Shown in pieces: positions 24,519 through 32,031 of a DNA stretch of 64,000 nucleotides. The position numbers were made by a program, and so were the translations under genes. A model generated the notes under the pieces. That model saw nothing but the letters and a program-made list of their open reading frames with translations, did no database searches and was not told where the DNA came from. Origin of the DNA: Micromonospora terminaliae (GTDB lineage: Bacteria > Actinomycetota > Actinomycetes > Mycobacteriales > Micromonosporaceae); NCBI RefSeq assembly GCF_009671205.1, contig NZ_CP045309.1, positions 1,364,001-1,428,000 on the forward strand, read 5' to 3'. Numbering within the stretch: the stretch's first letter is position 1; every line of letters begins with the position of its first letter.

Positions 24519-25664
24519 TCAGGCCACCGTGCCCGCGGCGCGCAGGGCCGCGATCCGTCCCGCGTCGAGACCGGCCTCGGCCAGCAGCTCGTCGGTGTGC
24601 TCGCCGGGGCGCGGCGGCGGCCGGCGGACCGACGTGGGGGTCGCCGAGAAGCGCGGCGCGGGGGCCGGCTGGACGACCCCGTCGGGCGCGACGAACACGT
24701 CCCGGGCGGCCAGGTGCGGGTGCTCCGGGGCCTCGGCCCAGTCGAGCACGGGCGCCACGCAGGCGTCCGAGCCGGCCAGCAGCGCGGCCCACTCGTCCCG
24801 GGTGCGGGTGCGGAACAGCCGGGCCCAGGCGGCCCGCAGCGCCGGCCAGTTCGCCGGGTCGTGCCGGTCGGGGGCCTCGTCCCCGTCGAGCGGGAAGCCG
24901 GTGAGCCGGACCAGCTCGTCGTAGAACCGCGGCTCCAGCGCGCCCACCGCGAGGTGCCGCCCGTCGGCGCACTCGTACGTGTCGTAGAAGGGCGCACCGC
25001 CGTCGAGCAGGTTCACCCCGCGCGGGTCCTGCCACATGCCGGCCCGGCGCAGCGCGTGGATCTGGGTGGCCAGCACCGACACGCCGTCCACGATGGCCGC
25101 GTCGACCACCTGGCCGGGGGCGCCGGCGCGGACCGCGTACAGCGCCGCGACGACCCCCAGGGCCAGCATCATCCCGCCGCCGCCGAAGTCGCCGAGGAGG
25201 TTCATGGGCGGCACCGGGCGCTCGCCGGCCCGGCCGACGCCGTGCAGCGCGCCGGTCAGCGCCAGGTAGTCGATGTCGTGGCCGGCGGTGTGGGCGAGCG
25301 GGCCGTCCTGCCCCCAGCCGGTCATCCGCCCGTACACCAGTTTGGGGTTGACGGTGTGGCAGTCGGCCGGGCCGAGGCCGAGCCGCTCGGTGACGCCGGG
25401 CCGGAAGCCCTCGACGAGCGCGTCCGCCCCGGCGGCCAAGGCCAGCACCACCTCGCGCCCCTCCGGGGTCTTGAGGTCGACGGCGAGCGACCGGCGGTTG
25501 CGGTTGAGCAGGTCGCCCGGGATGTCGCCGAAGCCCCCGCCGCCGGTCCGGTCCACCCGCACCACGTCCGCGCCGAGGTCGGCGAGCATCATGGCGGCGA
25601 ACGGCCCAGGCCCGATGCCGGCCAGCTCGATCACCCGTACGCCGGTCAGCGGCCCGTTGTCCAT
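24519..25664 (-). CDS. alpha-methylacyl-CoA racemase-type CoA transferase (CaiB/BaiF family)
   Basis: 381 residues. VRVIELAGIGPGPFAAMMLA opens the family III fold. NRNRRSLAVDLK and LVEGFRPG (Arg88) contact CoA. His125 in PLAHTAGHDI and Asp159 in LLGDFGGG correspond to the acid/base pair of racemases. The intact pair favours an alpha-methylacyl-CoA racemase (branched fatty acid or sterol side-chain breakdown) over a CoA transferase. Start ATG 25664 has TATGGT six bases upstream, a leaderless signature. Alone on its strand. Confidence 0.85.
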   Translation of the reverse strand: MDNGPLTGVRVIELAGIGPGPFAAMMLADLGADVVRVDRTGGGGFGDIPGDLLNRNRRSLAVDLKTPEGREVVLALAAGADALVEGFRPGVTERLGLGPADCHTVNPKLVYGRMTGWGQDGPLAHTAGHDIDYLALTGALHGVGRAGERPVPPMNLLGDFGGGGMMLALGVVAALYAVRAGAPGQVVDAAIVDGVSVLATQIHALRRAGMWQDPRGVNLLDGGAPFYDTYECADGRHLAVGALEPRFYDELVRLTGFPLDGDEAPDRHDPANWPALRAAWARLFRTRTRDEWAALLAGSDACVAPVLDWAEAPEHPHLAARDVFVAPDGVVQPAPAPRFSATPTSVRRPPPRPGEHTDELLAEAGLDAGRIAALRAAGTVA

Positions 25665-25670
25665 CGCGTC

Positions 25671-25676
25671 ACCATA
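25671..25676 (-). promoter_or_regulatory. -10 element of a leaderless promoter
   Basis: Minus-strand TATGGT, six bases, ATG of the racemase-type gene. Confidence 0.6.
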
Positions 25677-25751
25677 GGGCCCCGGCTGCCCGGGCACCAC
25701 GCCCGACCGCCCCGCACAGCGGTTGACCAGGGCAATCATCCGCGTCGAAAC

Positions 25752-25781
25752 TTGGCGTGCGGGTTGAGGTTGCCCTAACCT
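25752..25781 (+). promoter_or_regulatory. promoter of TerC riboswitch transcript
   Basis: TTGGCG (25752-25757), 18 bases, TAACCT (25776-25781). The predicted start, around 25788, coincides with the beginning of the riboswitch-like leader. Confidence 0.5.
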
Positions 25782-25785
25782 TGGA

Positions 25786-25890
25786 GCCGCGAGGGGAGTA
25801 CTTCCCACGAACCATTCCGGTCAGTACGGCGGGCCCCGGGCGCGCCTCGGGTGGTTGCCCACCATGGGTGGGTGAAGGAGACCTCGGACA
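25786..25890 (+). ncRNA. probable yybP-ykoY (Mn2+) riboswitch
   Basis: GAGGGGAGTACTTCCCACGA contains the hallmark GGGGAGUA of the yybP-ykoY aptamer. About 70 bases later GTGAAGGAGACCTCGG supplies the matching 3' segment (family form GGCRAGACC, in actinobacteria often GAAGGAGACC). CCGCGAGG and CCTCGG can form P1. The family senses Mn2+ and often precedes TerC or other Mn exporters, which is exactly the context here. Length about 105 bases. A covariance search would settle it. Confidence 0.75.
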
Positions 25891-25914
25891 TGGCACCGTG
25901 TTCGAGGAGGCTCC

Positions 25915-26934
25915 ATGACCGAGTTGTCGTACCTGTCCGCTGCCGAGCTGTCGTCGGTCGGCACCCCCACCCTCTGGGCGGTGACCATCGCCGGCGTGCT
26001 GGCGCTGCTGGTGCTCGACTTCCTGGTCACCCGGAAGCCGCACGAGGTCTCCCTGAAGGAGGCGCTGGGCTGGTCGGCCTTCTACGTCGCCCTGCCGCTG
26101 GCCTTCGGCGCCTGGGTGTGGGGCCGCTACGGCTCCGAGCAGGGCGTCCAGTACCTCACCGGCTACCTGGTGGAGAAGTCGCTCTCGGTCGACAACCTCT
26201 TCGTCTTCATGCTGCTGCTGGCCGCGTTCGCGGTGCCCGCCGTGCTGGCCCAGCGGGTGCTGCTCTACGGCATCGCCGGCGCGCTCGTGCTGCGGGCCGT
26301 CTTCATCGCCCTGGGCGCCGCCGCGCTCCAGACCCTCGACTTCGCGTTCCTGCTCTTCGCGCTCATCCTGATCGCCACCGCGGTCAAGCTGTTGCGCGAC
26401 GCCCTCTCCGGGCACCAGCAGGAGGTCGACATCGACAAGATGCGGTCGGTCCGGCTGCTGCGCAAGGTCATGCCGGTGGTCGACGAGTACCACGGCCCGA
26501 AGATGACCGTCCGGAGCGCCGGCCGGCGTGCGCTCACCCCGTTCGCCCTCGTGGTGGTCGCCGTGCTGGCCACCGACGTGGTCTTCGCCGTCGACTCGGT
26601 GCCCGCCGTCTACGGCATCACCGAGGACCCGTACCTGGTCTTCGCCACCAACGCCTTCGCCCTGCTCGGCCTGCGGGCGCTCTACTTCGTCCTGCACGCC
26701 GCCCTGAGCCGCCTCGTGCACCTCAGCTACGGCCTGGCCGCCATCCTCGCCTTCATCGGCCTCAAGCTGGGCCTGCACTGGGCGCACGGCATCTGGCCCG
26801 GCGTGCCGCAGATCCCCACCCTCGCCTCGCTGGGCGTGATCATCGGCGTCCTGGTGATCGTCACGCTGACCAGCCTGCGCGCCACCCGCGACCGGGCCGG
26901 CGGGGAGCGGGCGGTGGCCGCCGAGCGGCGCTGA
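25915..26934 (+). CDS. TerC-family membrane protein (putative Mn exporter)
   Basis: 339 residues, about nine hydrophobic segments. EKSLSVDNLFVFMLL and VVFAVDSVPAVYGITEDP carry the paired acidic residues of the TerC metal-transport fold. VFATNAFALLGLRALYF is the usual closing motif. TerC proteins of this type export Mn2+ or load it onto secreted enzymes, and historically were linked to tellurite resistance. The upstream riboswitch makes Mn2+ homeostasis the best guess. ATG follows GAGGAGG. A strong terminator ends the unit. Confidence 0.9.
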   Translation: MTELSYLSAAELSSVGTPTLWAVTIAGVLALLVLDFLVTRKPHEVSLKEALGWSAFYVALPLAFGAWVWGRYGSEQGVQYLTGYLVEKSLSVDNLFVFMLLLAAFAVPAVLAQRVLLYGIAGALVLRAVFIALGAAALQTLDFAFLLFALILIATAVKLLRDALSGHQQEVDIDKMRSVRLLRKVMPVVDEYHGPKMTVRSAGRRALTPFALVVVAVLATDVVFAVDSVPAVYGITEDPYLVFATNAFALLGLRALYFVLHAALSRLVHLSYGLAAILAFIGLKLGLHWAHGIWPGVPQIPTLASLGVIIGVLVIVTLTSLRATRDRAGGERAVAAERR

Positions 26935-26938
26935 CCCG

Positions 26939-26968
26939 GCCGCCGCGCCGGTCACCCGGCGCGGCGGC
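26939..26968 (+). terminator. intrinsic terminator after terC-like gene
   Basis: A perfect 13-bp stem (GCCGCCGCGCCGG) with a TCAC loop starts four bases after the stop codon. Confidence 0.75.
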
Positions 26969-27018
26969 TCCCGGCCGAACCCCTCGCCCCGGCCCACGCC
27001 AGGTGGTACGACTGACGC

Positions 27019-27618
27019 GTGGGAATCGTCTCGCCGGGCTTTCAGGGCCGGCCCCGTACGGCCGAACCGGCCCTGCCACCGGGGCAGTACCTCACGCAGG
27101 ACTTCCCGGTGCTGTCCGCCGGGCCGACGCCCCGGGTGCCGCTGGACACCTGGGAGTTCGTGCTCACCACCGAGACCGGCGCCGAGTACCGCTGGTCCTG
27201 GGACGAGCTCATGGGCCTGCCGCAGGAGACGCCGCACGTCGACATCCACTGCGTCACCCACTGGTCGAAGCTGGGCACCGACTGGCAGGGGGTCTCGCTG
27301 GACACCCTGCTCGACGGCGTCGACACGGCCGCCCGGTACGCCCTGGCCCACTCCTACGGCGGCTACACGACCAACCTGCCGCTGGACGACCTGCGCGGCG
27401 GCCGGGCCTGGGTGGCGCACACCTACGACGGCGGCCCGCTCCCCGCCGAGCACGGCGGGCCGGCCCGGCTGCTCGTCCCGCACCTCTACTTCTGGAAGTC
27501 CGCCAAGTGGGTCCGGGGCATCCGCCTGCTCACCGACGACCAGCCGGGCTTCTGGGAGACGGCCGGCTACCACGACTACGGCGACCCGTGGCGCGAGCAG
27601 CGCTACCAGGGCGACTGA
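27019..27618 (+). CDS. sulfite-oxidase-like molybdopterin oxidoreductase
   Basis: 199 residues, a single oxidoreductase molybdopterin-binding domain. HVDIHCVTHWSKLGTDWQG places Cys78 as the Mo ligand, as in MsrP/YedY. FVLTTETG and HSYGGYTTNLPLDDL are also typical. There is no Tat signal, so unlike MsrP it should be cytoplasmic. The next gene, one base downstream, encodes a flavin reductase that likely supplies electrons. GTG start with TACGAC six bases upstream. Substrate unknown. Confidence 0.85.
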   Translation: MGIVSPGFQGRPRTAEPALPPGQYLTQDFPVLSAGPTPRVPLDTWEFVLTTETGAEYRWSWDELMGLPQETPHVDIHCVTHWSKLGTDWQGVSLDTLLDGVDTAARYALAHSYGGYTTNLPLDDLRGGRAWVAHTYDGGPLPAEHGGPARLLVPHLYFWKSAKWVRGIRLLTDDQPGFWETAGYHDYGDPWREQRYQGD

Positions 27619-27619
27619 C

Positions 27620-28381
27620 GTGGCCGTCCCGACGACCGGCGACCGGGTGGCCGCCCCGCTGACCTGGCGGGTGGCCCGCCTCGTGGAGCGGCGGGTCGAG
27701 ACGCCGACCGCGCAGACCCTGATGCTGGAGGTGCCCGGCTGGCCCGGCCACCGGCCCGGGCAGCACGTCGACATCCGGCTCACCGCCGCCGACGGCTACC
27801 AGGCGGCCCGCTCCTACTCCCTGGCCGCGCCGGCCGAGGGGGAGCGGATCGCGGTGACCGTGCAGCGGGTGCCCGACGGGGAGGTGTCGCCGTACCTCAC
27901 CGACACCTACGCCGAGGGCGACCCCGTGGAGGTGCGCGGGCCGATCGGCGGCTGGTTCGTCTGGCGTGCCGACGAGACCGCGCCGGTGCTGCTGGTGGGC
28001 GGCGGCTCCGGGGTGGTGCCACTCATGGCGATGGTCCGGGCCCGGCGGGAGGCCGGCAACCGGGCGCCGTTCCGCCTCATCTACTCGGTGCGCACCCCCG
28101 ACGACGTCTTCTACGCCGAGGAACTGCGCCGCCGTACCCGGGACGACCAGGGCCTCGACGTGGCGTACGTCTACACCCGGGCCGCGCCGGAGGGCTGGCG
28201 GGGGGAGCCGCACCGGATCGGCCTGGCCGACGTGAACACCCACGGGTGGCCGCCCGACCTGGAGCCGCTCTGCTACGTCTGCGGCCCCACCGGGTTCGTG
28301 GAGGCGGTGGCGGACCTGCTGGTGGGCCTGGGCCACCCGACGCGGCGGGTGAAGACCGAACGGTTCGGCCCGACCGGCTGA
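27620..28381 (+). CDS. FAD/NAD(P)-binding oxidoreductase (ferredoxin-reductase type)
   Basis: 253 residues. RSYSLAAP binds FAD, GGGSGVVPLMAMVRARR binds the nicotinamide nucleotide, and CYVCGPTGFVEAV is the C-terminal NAD motif. There is no 2Fe-2S domain, so electrons pass directly to a partner, most likely the molybdoenzyme encoded one base upstream. GTG 27620 follows the previous stop with a one-base gap, indicating coupling. The last ~110 bases overlap an antisense glycosyltransferase reading frame. Confidence 0.9.
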   Translation: MAVPTTGDRVAAPLTWRVARLVERRVETPTAQTLMLEVPGWPGHRPGQHVDIRLTAADGYQAARSYSLAAPAEGERIAVTVQRVPDGEVSPYLTDTYAEGDPVEVRGPIGGWFVWRADETAPVLLVGGGSGVVPLMAMVRARREAGNRAPFRLIYSVRTPDDVFYAEELRRRTRDDQGLDVAYVYTRAAPEGWRGEPHRIGLADVNTHGWPPDLEPLCYVCGPTGFVEAVADLLVGLGHPTRRVKTERFGPTG

Positions 28382-30270
28382 CCACCCGAGGAGGGCGCAT
28401 GACCGACATGTCCTACGTGGACGGCAACATGCTCGACGGGCCGCTGCGCGAAGTCTTCGCCGTCGACCTCAGTTCCGCCATCGGGCGCTGCGACCACTGC
28501 GGCATGACCGGCCCGATGGCGGGGCTGCACGTCTACTCGCACGCTCCCGGGCTGATCGGACGCTGCCCGGCCTGCACCGAGGTGATGGTGCGCCTGGTCC
28601 GCGCGCCCGACCAGGCCTGGCTCGACCTGCGGGGCACCACCTTCCTGCAGATTCCCATGCCCCTGGACCAGCCCCACCCGCGCCCACTCTGACGTCGCCG
28701 GGACCGGCGCCGGCACCGGGCGGGCGACGGCCGGAGCGCTCCGCCGCCACCGCCGGCGCAGCCGGCCGACCAGTTGCCCGACGGTCACCGGCACCACCGA
28801 CAGCACGAGCTGGCCGTTGCGCGGGTCGACCGTCGCGGCCACCCCGTAGAGGCGGGTGCCCCTGCGCAGCAGCCGGGGGCGACCGGCGGCGAGCCGGGGC
28901 GCGCGGACCGGGGCGCTGCCACGGCCGTGGTCACCGTCGACCTCGGCCCGCACGGGGTGGCGCTGGCCGCTGGCCGCGCTGGCGGCCAGGAGCCGGTCGA
29001 CCGGGAAGTCGGTCCGCACCGTCCGGCCGGTCGGGTCCGTGGCGTCCAGCAGGGTGGTGCCGGCGACCGGCCCGGCGACCAGTCGCACGGGCCCCGCCTC
29101 CGCCGCGAAACGGGGGTACGGGCTGCGCGTGGTCACCGCGAGGGTGTGCGGGTCCGCCCAGCTGACCGTCACGGTGTCCACCCGGGCCAGCCAGTCGGCG
29201 CGTACCTCGGTGACGTCGGTCCACGCGGCCGGGGCGCCCGGGTAGCCGGCGTGCCAGCGGCCGGCGGCGACCACCGTGGCCGGGACGCCCCGTTCGGCGT
29301 CCTGGTCGATGACGGCCAGCAGCTCGTCGACCCCCCCGGCGGTCACCGCGCCGAGCCGCAGCCGCGCCTCGATGTCGAGCCGGTTCCGGAGCCCGTCGGT
29401 GACGTACCGCTCGACGAGGCGGCGCACCGCCGCGTGCACCCGCTCCTGCGCGGCCCGGTCCAGCCGTCGGAAGTCGTCGCCGACCAGGTTGGCCAGCTCC
29501 AGGCCGACGTGCCGGCGCAGCACCGCGTCGCGGCGCGGGCCGGCCGGGATCAGCCCGGCCACGAAGGCGAACAGCCGCTCCACGCTGACCAGGCGCTGGT
29601 CGACCCTGCTGTGGTAGGTGATGTTGCGGGCGTCCAGGCGGCGCACCGCGTGGTAGTAGTCGTAGTCGGCGAGTACCGAGATCCGCCGGGCGTGGTAGCA
29701 GGCGGCCAGGGTGAACGGCTGGTCGCTGAGCACCGGCATGTCCTCAGGGAAGCGCAGCCCGAGCCGGTCCACGAGGTCGCGGCGGAACAGCTTGGTGTTG
29801 GCCAGCGACCAGGGCAGCGCGGAGTCGAACAGGCTGATGTCGGGGGCGTTGCCGGCGGCGAAGACGTCGGAGAAGACGTGCCGGCCGTTGACCCCGACCA
29901 CCTTGCCGAGCACGACGTCCGAGCCGTACCGGTCGGCGGCGGCGACGAGCCGTTCGAGGGCCTCCGGGCCGAGGTGGTCGTCGGAACCGAGGAAGAACAC
30001 GTACCGGCCGGTGGCCACCTCCAGACCCCGGTTGCAGGGGGCGGCCGGGCCGCCGGAGTTGGCCTGGTGGAGCACCTTGACGGTGCCGGGGTGGCGGTCG
30101 GCGATCCCGTCCAGCAGCCGGCCGCTGCCGTCGGTGGAGCCGTCGTCCACCGCCACGATCTCCATGCGGTCGTGGCCGATCGTCTGCCGCAGCAGCGAGT
30201 CCAGGCAGCCCCGCAGGTAGGGCAGGGTGTTGTAGACCGGGATGACGACGCTCACGTCTGGGGTGGGCAC
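28273..30270 (-). CDS. family 2 glycosyltransferase, 3' end overlapping antisense genes
   Basis: 665 residues as read. The GT-A domain is clear: VSVVIPVYNTLPYLRGCLDS, VAVDDGSTDGS, FLGSDDHLGPEAL (DXD). The rest resembles actinobacterial glycosyltransferases with a C-terminal beta-rich region (as in TagF/polyol-phosphate-type or teichuronic GTs). A natural end is expected near 28690, after RLRRRWRRSAPAVARP. But the frame has no stop there and runs through all of DUF6510 and the end of the reductase gene to 28273. The last ~140 residues may not be genuine protein. GTG 30270 follows GAGGAG and overlaps the upstream GT gene. Confidence 0.75.
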   Translation of the reverse strand: MPTPDVSVVIPVYNTLPYLRGCLDSLLRQTIGHDRMEIVAVDDGSTDGSGRLLDGIADRHPGTVKVLHQANSGGPAAPCNRGLEVATGRYVFFLGSDDHLGPEALERLVAAADRYGSDVVLGKVVGVNGRHVFSDVFAAGNAPDISLFDSALPWSLANTKLFRRDLVDRLGLRFPEDMPVLSDQPFTLAACYHARRISVLADYDYYHAVRRLDARNITYHSRVDQRLVSVERLFAFVAGLIPAGPRRDAVLRRHVGLELANLVGDDFRRLDRAAQERVHAAVRRLVERYVTDGLRNRLDIEARLRLGAVTAGGVDELLAVIDQDAERGVPATVVAAGRWHAGYPGAPAAWTDVTEVRADWLARVDTVTVSWADPHTLAVTTRSPYPRFAAEAGPVRLVAGPVAGTTLLDATDPTGRTVRTDFPVDRLLAASAASGQRHPVRAEVDGDHGRGSAPVRAPRLAAGRPRLLRRGTRLYGVAATVDPRNGQLVLSVVPVTVGQLVGRLRRRWRRSAPAVARPVPAPVPATSEWARVGLVQGHGNLQEGGAPQVEPGLVGRADQAHHHLGAGRAASDQPGSVRVDVQPRHRAGHAAVVAAPDGGTEVDGEDFAQRPVEHVAVHVGHVGHAPSSGGQPVGPNRSVFTRRVGWPRPTSRSATASTNPVGPQT
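28399..28692 (+). CDS. DUF6510-type zinc-ribbon protein
   Basis: 97 residues. CDHCGMTGPMAGL and GRCPACTEVMVRLV provide two CxxC pairs of a small zinc ribbon. MSYVDGNMLDGPLREVFAVD and WLDLRG are conserved in the DUF6510 family, which accompanies sulfite-oxidase-like and flavin-reductase genes in actinobacteria. Role unknown; an electron-transfer or assembly partner is plausible. ATG follows GAGGAGG. The whole gene lies inside an antisense open frame of the glycosyltransferase at 28273-30270. Confidence 0.8.
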   Translation: MTDMSYVDGNMLDGPLREVFAVDLSSAIGRCDHCGMTGPMAGLHVYSHAPGLIGRCPACTEVMVRLVRAPDQAWLDLRGTTFLQIPMPLDQPHPRPL

Positions 30271-31868
30271 CGGAGCGCTCCTCGGGGAGTCGGCGGGTCG
30301 GTCGTGTCTCCGTCGGGCGGGGGCGGGGCGTCGGGCAGCAGCCGGCGGTACGCCGCCTCCAGCACGTCGGCCTGGGCCGTCCAGGTCCAGCCGGCGAGCA
30401 GCCCCGGCCGGTCGTACGCGGCGCGGTGCGGGGCGGGGTCGTCCAGCACGGCGGTCACGGCCCGGACGAAGTCGTCGACGTCGCCGGCCCGGAACACCTC
30501 GCCCTGGCCGGTCTCCCGCACCGTGGCCGCCATGGTCCGCACGTCGCTGACCACCACGGGCAGCCGGGCGTGCGCGTACTCGAAGAACTTGGTGATCAGG
30601 GCGATCTCGTGGTTGGGCCAGTGGTGGATCGGGATGACCCCGACGTCGGCGCCGGACAGGAACGGCACCACCTGCCAGTGGGGTACGTACGGCAGCACGT
30701 GCAGGCGGTCGGCCGCGCCGAGCCGGGCGGCCCGCTCGGCCAGCCCCTCGACGTAGCGCAGCGCCGGGTTCACCACGAGCGCGAGGTGCACGCCCGGCAG
30801 CCGGGGCAGCGCCTCGACCAGGGTGTCCAGCCCGCGCTGCGGCGCGGCCGCGCCGCTGTAGACCAGCAGCGGCACGTCGGGACCGAGGCCGCACTCGGCC
30901 CGCAGGTCCGGCGGCGGCGCGTCGTCGGCCGGGCGGTGGTCGTCGGCGGGGGCGTTGAGCAGCACGGCGGGCGCCTCGGCGAGCCCGTGCTCGCGGCGCA
31001 GCAGCTCGGCCAGGTCGGCCGAGACGGTGAGCACGGCGTCGGCGTACGGCGCGTACTCCCGCTCGTGCGCCCGGTGGGCGGGCAGCCAGCGGGCGTGGTC
31101 CCGCCACGGTTTGATCCCGGGCAGGAACTCGTGGGCGTCCCAGACCAGCGCCACCCGGCGACCCTGGCCGGCCGCGCGGATCTTGGCGCGGGCGCCGACA
31201 CCGAGCATCCGGAAGTCGTGCGCGTGGATCAGGTCCGGGCGCAGCCGGTCCACCTCGGGACCGTAGGCCAGCTCGTAGTCCCAGAGCCCCGGCTCCAGCC
31301 GCCGCCACGCCCGGTCACCCTGGACCAGCTGCCAGAACAGCGTGTACGCCCGGTCCCACGGGCCGCGGAAGCGGCGGCCGTACCGGACCCGGTTCATCAT
31401 CTTCGTGCGCAGCCACACCCAGCGGTCGAGCAGCCCGGCGGCGACCTCCCGCCGGCGCAGCGCCCGCCGCGCCCGGCCGAGCCGGGCGCCGGCCAGCTCA
31501 CCGGCGGCGGCGCGCCGCGCCACGAGGGCGGCCCGGACGGCCAGGTCGGCGCGCCAGGCCCGGACCCACTGGGCGCGGTGCTCGGCGATGCCGCCCGACC
31601 GGTACGCCAGCGGCCAGCGCAGCGAGCGGCGGAACTCGTGCCGGCGCCGGTGCAGCGGCTCGGGCATCGGCAGCAGCCGCACCTCGGCGGCCCCCAGCCG
31701 CCAGCTCCGTTCGGTGCCGTCCGGGGAACGGCCGAGCAGCGTCACGTCCCACCCGGCCTCGGCGGCGGACCGGGCGATCTTCTGCACCCGGGAGTCGCCC
31801 TCGACCTTGTTGTCGACGAGCATGACGATCCGGCCGCGGCGCGGCGGTCCCGCCTCGTCGTGTGCCAC
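30252..31868 (-). CDS. GT-B (GT4-like) glycosyltransferase
   Basis: 538 residues. It opens RIVMLVDNKVEGDSRVQKIA, typical of GT4-like enzymes of cell-surface glycan loci. LIHAHDFRMLGVGARAK, VLTVSADLAELLRREHG, LLVYSGAAAPQRGLDTLVEA and the C-terminal FFEYAHARLPVVVSD (nucleotide-sugar binding region) follow in order. Basic insert at residues 80-180. Likely builds an extracellular polysaccharide or wall polymer. GTG 31868 is preceded by GGAGG; its stop overlaps the start of the family 2 GT by 19 bases, forming a two-gene operon. Confidence 0.85.
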   Translation of the reverse strand: MAHDEAGPPRRGRIVMLVDNKVEGDSRVQKIARSAAEAGWDVTLLGRSPDGTERSWRLGAAEVRLLPMPEPLHRRRHEFRRSLRWPLAYRSGGIAEHRAQWVRAWRADLAVRAALVARRAAAGELAGARLGRARRALRRREVAAGLLDRWVWLRTKMMNRVRYGRRFRGPWDRAYTLFWQLVQGDRAWRRLEPGLWDYELAYGPEVDRLRPDLIHAHDFRMLGVGARAKIRAAGQGRRVALVWDAHEFLPGIKPWRDHARWLPAHRAHEREYAPYADAVLTVSADLAELLRREHGLAEAPAVLLNAPADDHRPADDAPPPDLRAECGLGPDVPLLVYSGAAAPQRGLDTLVEALPRLPGVHLALVVNPALRYVEGLAERAARLGAADRLHVLPYVPHWQVVPFLSGADVGVIPIHHWPNHEIALITKFFEYAHARLPVVVSDVRTMAATVRETGQGEVFRAGDVDDFVRAVTAVLDDPAPHRAAYDRPGLLAGWTWTAQADVLEAAYRRLLPDAPPPPDGDTTDPPTPRGALRCPPQT

Positions 31869-31982
31869 TGCTGGTCCTCCGCTGGTCGGCCGGCCTCTCC
31901 GGCGCGACACCACGCTGGTCCAGGCATCGGTCGCCGCGGCTACGCCGACGTGACGGCAAGGTGACCGAGAGGAGGCGGTTGG

Positions 31983-32025
31983 GGGCGCCGGTGGGGAGAA
32001 CCGGACGGTCTCCCCACCGGCGCCC
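31983..32025 (-). terminator. intrinsic terminator of the MFS gene
   Basis: A perfect 17-bp stem (GGGCGCCGGTGGGGAGA on the plus strand) with a 9-base loop lies seven bases after the MFS stop. It separates that unit from the glycosyltransferase operon. Confidence 0.8.
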
Positions 32026-32031
32026 GGCGGG

